A stretch of 64,000 nt of DNA from CAUZIZ01 sp965219855 (GTDB lineage Bacteria; Acidobacteriota; UBA6911; RPQK01; JAJDTT01), in contig CBDCOR010000022.1 of NCBI GenBank assembly GCA_965219855.1, positions 124,001-188,000 on the forward strand, in the 5' to 3' direction. The position numbers and the translations under genes were made by a program. Of this stretch, positions 1-8,062 are shown one piece after another. Position 1 is the first letter of the stretch, and each line of letters starts with the position of its first letter. The notes beneath the pieces are model-generated. The model was not told the DNA's origin. It worked only from the letters and a program-made list of their open reading frames with translations, and did not search any database.

Positions 1-490
1 GTCGGAAGAGCATCACCAGGCACCCCCCCGAAGCCGCCAACAAAATTCCCAGGACGAAAGGCCAGCGGATGCTCGAGATCCCCCCTGGAGGTGGGTGGAG
101 TACTATCGCAGCGACCGCGTTTACCACTGGCGCCCCAGCGAACACAATGGCCATGACGACGCTGGGGGAGCCTTTGGCTCCGAACGCGAGCAGAACCGAG
201 AAGGCCCCGATTGCGCCGAGGATACCCGCGAAAAGGGACAACATCATCCCAGCAGCCGGGAAATCCCAGGACGATCCGTGGAGCTTGAGTACCACGAGAG
301 GAGCCAATACCGCCGTAATGAAGTAGGCGACTCCTACAAAGAGAAAGGCCTTATAGCGTCCATTCTCGGGGTCTGCCATGGCCATCTGGCCGCTGTGGAG
401 GAAGTTGCCGTAGAGTCCCCAGGCTACTACCGTGAGCAGCGCAAAGTAGAACCAAGCAAGTCCCAACTGGGCCGGGTTGTTGGCTGCCAT
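1..490 (-). CDS. DMT/EamA-like integral membrane protein (C-terminus outside window)
   Basis: An open frame runs from an ATG at 490 to the window edge with no stop, so the gene is partial. A good ribosome site (AAGGAG) lies 7 nt before the ATG. The visible ~163 residues begin MAANNPAQLGLAWFYFALLT and contain about five hydrophobic segments separated by short loops, with small-residue-rich helices (GILGAIGAFSVLLAFGAKG). This is the look of drug/metabolite-transporter-type permeases. The substrate cannot be told. It is last in a run of minus-strand genes, 78 nt after the stop of the secreted protein upstream. Confidence 0.65.
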   Translation of the reverse strand, partial: MAANNPAQLGLAWFYFALLTVVAWGLYGNFLHSGQMAMADPENGRYKAFLFVGVAYFITAVLAPLVVLKLHGSSWDFPAAGMMLSLFAGILGAIGAFSVLLAFGAKGSPSVVMAIVFAGAPVVNAVAAIVLHPPPGGISSIRWPFVLGILLAASGGCLVMLFR

Positions 491-568
491 TTGAATTCTC
501 CTTAGTGATGATTCTGGTGTGTCTGGACCGCTCTTGGTACTCGAGACATCGAAGCAAGCGTGCCTGGA

Positions 569-2917
569 TCAGCGCTTCCACTTGAATTTGAAGTGGTAGC
601 GATCATCTCCACCCTTGGGGTCAGAGATCTGGATGACGGCCGTATAGTCATTGCCCTCCCAGGGACGCTCTTGCAGGAGCACCTCTCCCCGACCGTCGTT
701 CTTTTCCAATTCCAAACGCTTGTACAAACCGGGGGGCAACGGTTGGGAGAAGGAGAAGCGATCTACTTCCACCTGATGCCTATTCAAAACCCTTATGAAC
801 ACTCGATCTCGTCGAACGCTGATCGCCACTGTCCCGTCGATTCGCCCGCGAAACTCGAACTCCCCGTCTCGATCCCGGTCGTAATCACCTGGGTCGTTGT
901 CCTTCGAGAAAACCTGGGTTCCAGCCGGATCCTGTGGAGTTGGGGCGGGGGCATTAGCCAGCACTGTTCTACCCTGTGCGGCAGGAGCGGCCGTCAGTAT
1001 CGTCTGGGGCTTGGGAGGGGCTGGAGGAAGGAGTCGCTCTCGTTCCCACTTGATTCGGGCGTGGTAGCGGTCATCTCCCCCTTTGCGATCGATAAAGCGC
1101 AGCCTCAAGCTGAAATCGTTCTGGATCGAAGGCTCCTCCACTACTAGAATATTGCCTCGACCGTCCTTCTTCTCAACTTCGAACTTCTTGAAGATAGCGC
1201 GAGGAATTTCCTGGGAGTATACCGAGCCGTCATCGGCGGGCTCACGACCCTTGAGCACTTCATAAAGGATACTGGCGCCTTGGACCCAGACTTCCACTTC
1301 CTCATCAATTCGCAGCCTCAGGTCAAACTGTCCCTTGCGGGACTTGGGGTCATAGTCTTTAGGCCGCGCCGCCAGCGTTTGCTGAACGGCCTGCTGCTGC
1401 ACGAAATCCTCTGGCGCCGGAGCCGGAGGCTGCTCCAACGTTTGGACCCGCCGGACCTCAAGGGCCCGGTTCCCATCGATTCCGAGGAAGGGATTGAACA
1501 CGTAATCGAGGGAAAAAGACCCGGGAAACTTCAGGTTCTGGGAAGTGGCATAGGCCGGATCCAGTCCCCACTGCCCTGCAGCCAGGACCTTCTTCTTATC
1601 GGTCCGCCGATCTTTCCACCCCCAAAAGGGTTTGGCCTTGTTCGAACCCCTTTTGCGCCCCAGAAAGGCACCGGCGATCTCCGGGTAAGGAGGCGCAGGA
1701 CGGTTACCGTAGGGCTCGTAGGCAAAATAGTCGTCGTACATCTTGTTCTGGCTGTGACGGCTGGTGTGGCCCGGCACCCATAGGTGTTCCCAGGCCGGAA
1801 GCAGATCGTAACCCACGAGTCGGTGGTTGGCATGTTGAGGACGCTGGGCCTGGCCCTTGTAGACGTAGGTGACACCGGTTCCTTCGGTGAAACGCCGCTG
1901 CTTTACCTTGTAACGCGAGTGTTTATCGCTGGAGCCGTAGACGCCGTGGCCGCCGGATTCGATGAACACGACCGGGTGTGATTGATAAAACTCCACATTT
2001 CCATCGATACCGTGAACGTTATTGCGCACCTCCCGGTCAGCCCGATAGGAGTAGATGTTGTTGTGGGCCAAGGTCTCCATGGCCTGCAGTCGGCCGAACT
2101 GGGAGCCATCCTTCAGCACGGTCAGAATCAACCCCTCACTGTCGTTCTCATGGCAGGTCCCGGCGATGCAATTATCCGAGTAGTCTCGTGGATGCAAGAT
2201 GTCATACACCAAGAACCAATGCGTGCGGGTCTCCATGACGGCATAGTAAACGTACGCCTGCGAGCTGCCGGTGGCCGCAGCATCCCAGTTATTGTCGCCC
2301 TGCGAGTCGCCATCGAAGTCGAAGCGGGCGACGTAGTCCGCCTTGGGTTGAAACCAGGTTTGCTGTGCCAGAAAAGGTGAGTGATGCTCGGCCAGCCTAC
2401 GATAGGGATCTGGAGAATGTCGCTCGGCTGGAAACGAAGTGCGCTCCGCCTTGCGGAGGGAACGAGCGCCAGAGTGGACCTCGATTTTTATCTTCGCCTT
2501 CTTATCCTTGAGCTGTGCTTCGATCTCATAGCTTCCATTTCGCTGGGGTGCCGTGTAGAGGACAGCGTCCACCCCGAAGTCATCCGCGCGCCTGCCACCG
2601 AAGAAGCTCTGCAGACCCGACACAACCAGGGAATCCGCCTCGCGCCCGCGAAAACGAAAAGGTTTGGAGAGCCAACCGCCGTTGTCGCTGCGCAGAGTGA
2701 ACTGAGTACCGCCTGCACTGATCTGGACCTTTTTCTTTTCCCCGTCCGCTTCGACCTCGGCGTAGGCAAGGACTTGCACGAACAAGCTCTCATAGGGTCG
2801 CATCCGGACGGTGTCGGGCTCGGTCTTGAGCTGGATCTCCGTCAGAATGGCGTCCGCGGCTGAGAGTGATGATGTGGCAAGGAAGAGGCAGCTGAAAGCG
2901 GTTCTTATTCGAGTCAT
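569..2917 (-). CDS. Large secreted protein with duplicated C-terminal module, function unknown
   Basis: 782 residues. The N-terminus (MTRIRTAFSCLFLATSSLSA followed by ADA) is a signal peptide, so the protein is exported. Residues about 25-150 look like a beta-sandwich. Residues about 190-330 carry an aromatic and acidic core with HPRDYSDNC, CHENDSEG and HPVVFIESGGHG, a pattern loosely reminiscent of Vps62-like proteins. The last ~240 residues are a duplicated module: both copies have a basic, valine-rich strand, then KKDGRGNILV or KNDGRGEVLL, and end KGGDDRYH plus a KWxR. GGAGG lies 6 nt before the ATG. No catalytic motif is recognised. It follows the EEP gene by 70 nt and may be cotranscribed. 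Confidence 0.75.
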   Translation of the reverse strand: MTRIRTAFSCLFLATSSLSAADAILTEIQLKTEPDTVRMRPYESLFVQVLAYAEVEADGEKKKVQISAGGTQFTLRSDNGGWLSKPFRFRGREADSLVVSGLQSFFGGRRADDFGVDAVLYTAPQRNGSYEIEAQLKDKKAKIKIEVHSGARSLRKAERTSFPAERHSPDPYRRLAEHHSPFLAQQTWFQPKADYVARFDFDGDSQGDNNWDAAATGSSQAYVYYAVMETRTHWFLVYDILHPRDYSDNCIAGTCHENDSEGLILTVLKDGSQFGRLQAMETLAHNNIYSYRADREVRNNVHGIDGNVEFYQSHPVVFIESGGHGVYGSSDKHSRYKVKQRRFTEGTGVTYVYKGQAQRPQHANHRLVGYDLLPAWEHLWVPGHTSRHSQNKMYDDYFAYEPYGNRPAPPYPEIAGAFLGRKRGSNKAKPFWGWKDRRTDKKKVLAAGQWGLDPAYATSQNLKFPGSFSLDYVFNPFLGIDGNRALEVRRVQTLEQPPAPAPEDFVQQQAVQQTLAARPKDYDPKSRKGQFDLRLRIDEEVEVWVQGASILYEVLKGREPADDGSVYSQEIPRAIFKKFEVEKKDGRGNILVVEEPSIQNDFSLRLRFIDRKGGDDRYHARIKWERERLLPPAPPKPQTILTAAPAAQGRTVLANAPAPTPQDPAGTQVFSKDNDPGDYDRDRDGEFEFRGRIDGTVAISVRRDRVFIRVLNRHQVEVDRFSFSQPLPPGLYKRLELEKNDGRGEVLLQERPWEGNDYTAVIQISDPKGGDDRYHFKFKWKR

Positions 2918-2987
2918 CGGTGGCCTCCGAGCTTACCCTAGTCGCGCCAGCTGGAGCAAGGCCGAGAGAAGCGAACCAGGGGTCGGT

Positions 2988-4202
2988 TCATTGCCCTTCA
3001 CCGCTCTGGCCATCGATAAGAAAATCCAGGACGATGGGGTCATGGTCAGAAAGGGCGCCTTCGGAATCGGTCAGACCGTTGATGACCTTCGGGGACTGCT
3101 CTGGGTGTGGAATAACCTCCTTGCCTGCAAACCAATCCAACTTGAGAGAGCAGCGTCCCTGCTGCTTCTTGAGAGCCCACTCGATAAACCAGAAACACCA
3201 GTCGGGGATCCATTCTCCCATGTTCTCGTTGATGGAGAGGTCCTCCACGTCGTAGTGAAGAGTGCAGACGCCAGGCTCGTTGAGGTCGCGATAGCGGTAA
3301 CCTCGTCGCTCGATCTCGCGGAACAGATGTCGCTCAAACCAGCGGTCGGGAAAGGGATAATGGTTCTCCAGCACGTGTCGGACTCCCATCAGGACTCGTC
3401 GAGCGTACCCAAGAATGGAGTAAGCAGCGTTCTTGGAATTATAGGTAGAGGTGTTCCAGTCTCCCCCGATCAGGGTCGGCAAAGAAGGATTCCAGCCCTC
3501 CAGATGCTCAAGGATGAGTTTCATCTGGTGCTGCCGGTGTCGCTGCGTGCAGTGTGCGTCCAGGTGGACGCTCACGGCACGAAGGGTCCCGAGGGGATGG
3601 TCCACCAGGGCCAGAACCGCTCGTTGGCAGCCCAGACGCTTCTCGCCACCTTTCATCTTGTCTTTACCGTTTGGCAGCGCCAGCGAATGCGCCTCCCGAA
3701 TCGGGAAGCGCGAAAAGAGGGCGTTTCCGTGAAGAGCTTGGGTGTTCTCACCGGGACTATTGGCCTCGAGGCCGGCTCCCTTGTTTAGGTTCATATAGGA
3801 GGGAGCAAAGGCGTAATCCATTTCTAGTGCAACCGCAAGGTCCCTCGCCACGAAACGATTCTGGGTTCGGGTCATCCCGTAATCCAACTCGGTAACGAGA
3901 ATGAGATCGCTTTGACTAAGCTGCGGATGCTCTTGTAGCACCCGAATAATCCCCGCGAGACGGAGGCCGCGCTCGATATTCCAGGCTGTCGCCCGAAGGT
4001 AGGGACGGGTGCTGCCGGATGCCACCCCCAAACTCTCGTGCACGGTTCCGCCCAGGACCCTGTCGATTTCCGTTCGAATCTCTGCGTAGATCGGTGAGGC
4101 TTCCAATTCCCTGGTCGAGGAAAAGCCGCTCAAGAGAGGGAAGGAGTCCTGTAGGTTGTGGTCAAGGCTACTGCTAGGGGAGGTCACAGAGGTGTTAGGC
4201 AC
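2988..4202 (-). CDS. Endonuclease/exonuclease/phosphatase (EEP) family protein
   Basis: 404 residues starting with GTG. The EEP fold motifs appear in order: TAWNIERGLRL (metal Asn), LVTELDYG (metal Glu/Asp), HGNALFSRFPI, SVHLDAHC (catalytic His region), GGDWNTST (Asp and Asn) and SDHDPIVLDF (final Asp-His). All expected metal and catalytic residues are present. The family hydrolyses phosphodiester or phosphomonoester bonds (DNA repair enzymes, sphingomyelinases, inositol phosphatases). The substrate here is not evident, and no clear signal peptide is seen, so a cytoplasmic site is likely. A GTGAGC repeat lies upstream. Confidence 0.85.
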   Translation of the reverse strand: MPNTSVTSPSSSLDHNLQDSFPLLSGFSSTRELEASPIYAEIRTEIDRVLGGTVHESLGVASGSTRPYLRATAWNIERGLRLAGIIRVLQEHPQLSQSDLILVTELDYGMTRTQNRFVARDLAVALEMDYAFAPSYMNLNKGAGLEANSPGENTQALHGNALFSRFPIREAHSLALPNGKDKMKGGEKRLGCQRAVLALVDHPLGTLRAVSVHLDAHCTQRHRQHQMKLILEHLEGWNPSLPTLIGGDWNTSTYNSKNAAYSILGYARRVLMGVRHVLENHYPFPDRWFERHLFREIERRGYRYRDLNEPGVCTLHYDVEDLSINENMGEWIPDWCFWFIEWALKKQQGRCSLKLDWFAGKEVIPHPEQSPKVINGLTDSEGALSDHDPIVLDFLIDGQSGEGQ

Positions 4203-4228
4203 GATCGTGATTCCGGAGAGTGTTATCG

Positions 4229-4336
4229 AGTGAGCAGTGAGTCAGTGAGCAGTGAGCGGTGAGCAGTGAGCGGTGAGCAGTGAGCGGTGAGCAGTGAGCG
4301 GTGAGCGGTGAGCGGTGAGCGGTGAGCGGTGAGCGG
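4229..4336. repeat. Heptamer tandem repeat, GTGAGC(A/G) units
   Basis: About 15 back-to-back units of GTGAGCA or GTGAGCG, with one irregular unit near the start. It lies between the EEP start and the VKOR stop. A shorter run of the complementary unit lies at 4424-4490. Confidence 0.9.
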
Positions 4337-4423
4337 CGAAAGAACCGTCCATGCAGAGACGGTCCAGGTTCCCTCTCAACACCTGAGGATCCCAGTTCGC
4401 CACGTCGCCCTCAACTCACTTCG

Positions 4424-4490
4424 TCACTGTTCACCGCTCACTCACTCCCTACTCTTCACTGCTCACTGCTCACTGTTTCTCACCGCTCAC
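4424..4490. repeat. Inverted counterpart of the heptamer repeat
   Basis: Degenerate run of TGCTCAC/CGCTCAC units, the reverse complement of the 4229-4336 array. Together they could pair into a long stem with an ~85-nt loop. The array begins inside the TAG stop codon of the VKOR gene (minus strand), so it would form the 3' end of that transcript. Confidence 0.85.
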
Positions 4491-4936
4491 TAGGATGTCG
4501 TCGACCCGGTTCTGCCCAGAACCAGGATCAAAAAGATTATGAAGTTGATCCCGTGTGAAGTGAAGCACAAGATGCAGAGGACACGGGTTATAAACAGCAG
4601 AGAATAGGTGAGGAAGATCCCCAGGCCAACCGTTACCAGGCTCGCCATCAGATAGGCATAGTAGGCGGGGGGGGAGTAGAGGAATCCCCCGACCACTCCG
4701 GCCAACAATGAGACGTAGAAGACCTGGCCCAGGACAGAATTAGGCAGGCCAAACACCCGCGCCCTCGGGGTGAAAACGATGGTGGCACAAGTCTTTTCTC
4801 CAAGCTGACAGAAGGTCGGAATCCAGGGGGCGTCAGGGCGGATCCAGCGGTAGGCGACGGCGGTGAAGTAGAAGGAGATAAAGAAACCCAAGACTGAAAG
4901 CAAGAGCAGCAGAAACGACGTCATTGAGATCCTCAT
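4490..4936 (-). CDS. Vitamin K epoxide reductase (VKOR) family membrane protein
   Basis: 148 residues, about four membrane helices. It has the family set of redox cysteines: the loop pair C43 and C50 (CQLGEKTC), the serine-containing stretch FGLPNSVLGQ, and the active-site CXXC at C121-C124 (CILC). Bacterial VKORs reoxidise a DsbA-like periplasmic thiol oxidase using quinone, supporting disulfide formation. No DsbA/thioredoxin domain is fused and none lies next door. Its stop codon overlaps the heptamer repeat. It is divergent from the gluconokinase-like gene. Confidence 0.9.
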   Translation of the reverse strand: MRISMTSFLLLLLSVLGFFISFYFTAVAYRWIRPDAPWIPTFCQLGEKTCATIVFTPRARVFGLPNSVLGQVFYVSLLAGVVGGFLYSPPAYYAYLMASLVTVGLGIFLTYSLLFITRVLCILCFTSHGINFIIFLILVLGRTGSTTS

Positions 4937-5051
4937 TGTAGCGTGGGCCCACCAAGATCAGCAAACTCGCCTAGTTGTGTGAGTTGTGTGCTATCGAAGA
5001 TAGTGTGAAGATGAGAATGTCCAGAATCTGAACGAATTTTCGTGAGCCCTG

Positions 5052-6548
5052 ATGAGTTTCGGTGACGTCAGAAAGCCTCTTGTTCTGATCCTGGACGTGG
5101 GAACATCGTCCTTGCGAGCCCAGATTCGAGACGGCGAGGCCAGCGCCATTTCTGACCTGGATGTCCGCCTGACTCATCGAGTCTCGCGGAGCTCCGACGG
5201 AAGGGCAACCCTGGATGCCGACCAGATCCTCGACGGCGTAGCCTCAGCCGTCGATCAGGTCCTGGAGCGGGCGGGCAGCCTCACCCAGCAGGTAGGGGGA
5301 GTTGCTGCGGCCACGCTGGTATCCAACGTTCTCGGTGTCGACTCCCAGGGACGTCCGCTCACCCCGATCTACACCTATGCCGATACTCGGAGCCGTACCG
5401 ATACCGAAGAACTACGCCGCGAGGTTGATGGACAAGATGTTCACGATCGTACGGGTTGTCTGCTACACAGCAGCTACCTACCTGCACGCTTTCGTTGGCT
5501 GAATCGGACCCAGCCGGATCTTCTGAGCAAGGTAGCTCGTTGGATCTCGATCGGCGAATACCTCTACTGGCATTTCTTCCGAAGCCATGGCGTCAGTCAC
5601 TCGGTTGCTTCCTGGAGTGGCCTGCTCAACCGCCGCACGCTGAACTGGGACAAAGAGTGGATCTCAAATCTTCCCATCGAAGCCTCTCAATTCTCAGACC
5701 TCGTCGACATCAACCAGCCGTTGGTTGGACTGGTGGACCGGTGGGCCCGACGATGGCCGTCGCTGGCTAAGGTACCCTGGTTCCCGGCGGTGGGAGATGG
5801 CGCGGCAGCCAACCTTGGAAGTGGCTGCTCGGGACCGGATCGCCTCGCCGTTACCATCGGAACTACTGCCGCAGTCCGGGCGGTTCTAAAAGGTCAAGTG
5901 GATTCGCTGCCCCCTGGGCTCTGGAGCTACTGCCTGGACCGGCATCGTAGTCTGTTGGGAGGCGCCACCAGTGATGGGGGCAGTGTCTACGACTGGATGG
6001 GCAAAACACTGAAGCTGCCAGACGCGACTGACCTGGAGGAAGCATTGGCTGGGGTCGAGCCGGCAGCACCGGGTCTCGCTTTCTTGCCTTTCCTTTCCGG
6101 GGAACGAAGCCCTGGCTGGCGAGATGATGCGCGTGCGAGCTTGGTGGGACTGACCCTGGCGACTCGGCCAGTGGAGATGCTGCGGGCAGCGCTAGAGAGC
6201 GTAGCCTACCGGCTGGCGCTCATTCACGAACTTGTACACCCTCACCTTTCCGATGGTTACCAGATCCATGCGGGCGGGGCGGGGCTGCTGGCGTCACCCG
6301 TGTGGATGCAAATCCTGGCCGACGTTTTCGGCTTGCCGGTTAGCGCAGCGGCCGAGCAAGAGACCACGGGCCGGGGCGTAGCCCTACTTGCCTTGGAGAG
6401 CCTGGGTGCCATCGAAGATATCAACGCGATACCTACGGCTCAAGGCCGCACTTACGATCCCGGCCCGCGCAGACACGAGCAATATCGGGTTGCCTTGGAG
6501 CACCACCAGCGCCTCTATCAGCTCTTGGTGGGGCAAGAGCGCGGATGA
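5052..6548 (+). CDS. gntK: FGGY-family carbohydrate kinase, probable gluconokinase
   Basis: 498 residues, the usual FGGY length. The N-terminal phosphate-binding strand is ILDVGTSSLRAQ. The second ATPase domain has VTIGTTAAVR (phosphate 2) and HAGGAGLLASPVWMQILADV (adenosine/FGGY signature). Family substrates are gluconate, xylulose, glycerol and others. Gluconate is inferred because the next gene, 84 nt downstream, is 6-phosphogluconate dehydrogenase, which would use the product. The start has only a weak ribosome site. Confidence 0.8.
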   Translation: MSFGDVRKPLVLILDVGTSSLRAQIRDGEASAISDLDVRLTHRVSRSSDGRATLDADQILDGVASAVDQVLERAGSLTQQVGGVAAATLVSNVLGVDSQGRPLTPIYTYADTRSRTDTEELRREVDGQDVHDRTGCLLHSSYLPARFRWLNRTQPDLLSKVARWISIGEYLYWHFFRSHGVSHSVASWSGLLNRRTLNWDKEWISNLPIEASQFSDLVDINQPLVGLVDRWARRWPSLAKVPWFPAVGDGAAANLGSGCSGPDRLAVTIGTTAAVRAVLKGQVDSLPPGLWSYCLDRHRSLLGGATSDGGSVYDWMGKTLKLPDATDLEEALAGVEPAAPGLAFLPFLSGERSPGWRDDARASLVGLTLATRPVEMLRAALESVAYRLALIHELVHPHLSDGYQIHAGGAGLLASPVWMQILADVFGLPVSAAAEQETTGRGVALLALESLGAIEDINAIPTAQGRTYDPGPRRHEQYRVALEHHQRLYQLLVGQERG

Positions 6549-6632
6549 ACGTGACTCCTTCTTTAATTGACATCTGACATCGTCCAACCCATTGTGTCAG
6601 GGCGAATATCGGGAAAAGACAGGAGAACAAAG

Positions 6633-8051
6633 ATGGACCCAACGGCAGACATCGGCCTCATCGGACTGGCCGTAATGGGAGAGAATCTGGTCCTCAACAT
6701 GAACGACCACGGATTCACCGTAGCGGCGTTCAACCGAACCCTTTCAAAGGTCGAGGATTTCCTCAACTCCGGGGCTCAAGGCACCAACGTCATTGGGGTC
6801 CGTTCGATCGAGGAGTTGGTGGGTGCGCTCAAACGCCCTCGTCGAGTTATGCTGATGGTCAAGGCGGGTTCCGCCGTGGACGACTTCATCGAGCGGCTGA
6901 TTCCCCGCCTGGAACCAGGCGACATCATCATCGACGGTGGCAACTCGAACTGCGAAGATACCGTGCGCCGAACCGCCTATGTCGAATCCAAAGACTTGCT
7001 CTATATCGGCACCGGTGTTTCCGGAGGAGAAGAGGGGGCCCGCTATGGTCCCTCGATCATGCCCGGCGGTTCGCTGGAAGCCTGGCCCCACGTCAAACCA
7101 ATCTTCCAGGCGATCGCAGCCAAGGTAGAGGACGGCACCCCCTGCTGTGATTGGGTTGGCGAGAACGGCGCCGGACACTTCGTCAAGATGGTCCACAACG
7201 GGATCGAGTACGGCGACATGCAGCTCATTGCCGAAAGCTACCACCTGATGAGGGAAGGTCTGGGGATGAGCGATGACGAGATGAGTCGCGTCTTCGGCGA
7301 TTGGAACGAGGGGAAGCTCGACTCCTATCTGATTCAGATCACGCACGACATCCTGGCCTTCAAGGACCAGGATGGGACGCCGCTCTTGCCCAAGATCCTG
7401 GATGCCGCGGGTCAGAAGGGCACCGGTCGCTGGACCGTGATCTCCAGTCTCAATATGGGAGTAGCCTTGACCTTGATTGCCGAAGCCGTCCTGGCCCGAG
7501 CGCTGTCGGCACACAAGGAAGAGCGGGTAGCCGCCGCCAAGATTCTGGGTGGTCCGGTTCCCCGGCTCGAAGGGAAACAGGAAGAACTGATCGGGGATAT
7601 CCAACAGGCACTCTATGCATCCAAGATCGTTTCCTACGCCCAGGGTTACGATCTAATGCGGGTCGCAGCCAAGGAGTACGGCTGGAATCTCAACTACGGT
7701 GGTATCGCCCTCATGTGGCGAGGCGGATGCATTATCCGATCGGTCTTCCTAGGCGAAATCAAGGATGCCTTCACCCGCGATCCGGAGCTCAGGAACCTCC
7801 TGCTCGATCCCTACTTCAGGGGTGAGATGGAATCTGCCCAAGCGGCCTGGCGGAGGGTCGTGGCCCGGGCGGTCGAAATCGGAATCCCAGTTCCGGCTAT
7901 GTCCAGCGCGCTGGCCTATTACGATGGGTACCGACAGGAAAGGCTGCCGGCGAATCTAATCCAGGCACAGCGAGACTATTTCGGCGCCCACACCTATGAG
8001 CGTGTCGATCGAGAGCGAGGCGAGTTTTTCCATACCAAATGGACGATCTGA
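6633..8051 (+). CDS. gnd: 6-phosphogluconate dehydrogenase, decarboxylating
   Basis: 472 residues. The frame is open further upstream, but the ATG at 6633 is chosen because AGGAG lies 8 nt before it and the protein then begins at the Rossmann strand IGLIGLAVMGENL. It shows DGGNSNCEDT, GTGVSGGEEGARYGPSIMPG, the catalytic-lysine helix GENGAGHFVKMVHNGIEYGD and GQKGTGRWT. It oxidises 6-phosphogluconate to ribulose-5-phosphate with NADP or NAD, in the cytoplasm. The length matches the long, dimeric type. An IS begins 11 nt after its stop, so the gene itself is intact. Confidence 0.97.
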   Translation: MDPTADIGLIGLAVMGENLVLNMNDHGFTVAAFNRTLSKVEDFLNSGAQGTNVIGVRSIEELVGALKRPRRVMLMVKAGSAVDDFIERLIPRLEPGDIIIDGGNSNCEDTVRRTAYVESKDLLYIGTGVSGGEEGARYGPSIMPGGSLEAWPHVKPIFQAIAAKVEDGTPCCDWVGENGAGHFVKMVHNGIEYGDMQLIAESYHLMREGLGMSDDEMSRVFGDWNEGKLDSYLIQITHDILAFKDQDGTPLLPKILDAAGQKGTGRWTVISSLNMGVALTLIAEAVLARALSAHKEERVAAAKILGGPVPRLEGKQEELIGDIQQALYASKIVSYAQGYDLMRVAAKEYGWNLNYGGIALMWRGGCIIRSVFLGEIKDAFTRDPELRNLLLDPYFRGEMESAQAAWRRVVARAVEIGIPVPAMSSALAYYDGYRQERLPANLIQAQRDYFGAHTYERVDRERGEFFHTKWTI

Positions 8052-8062
8052 ACCTTTAGTTA

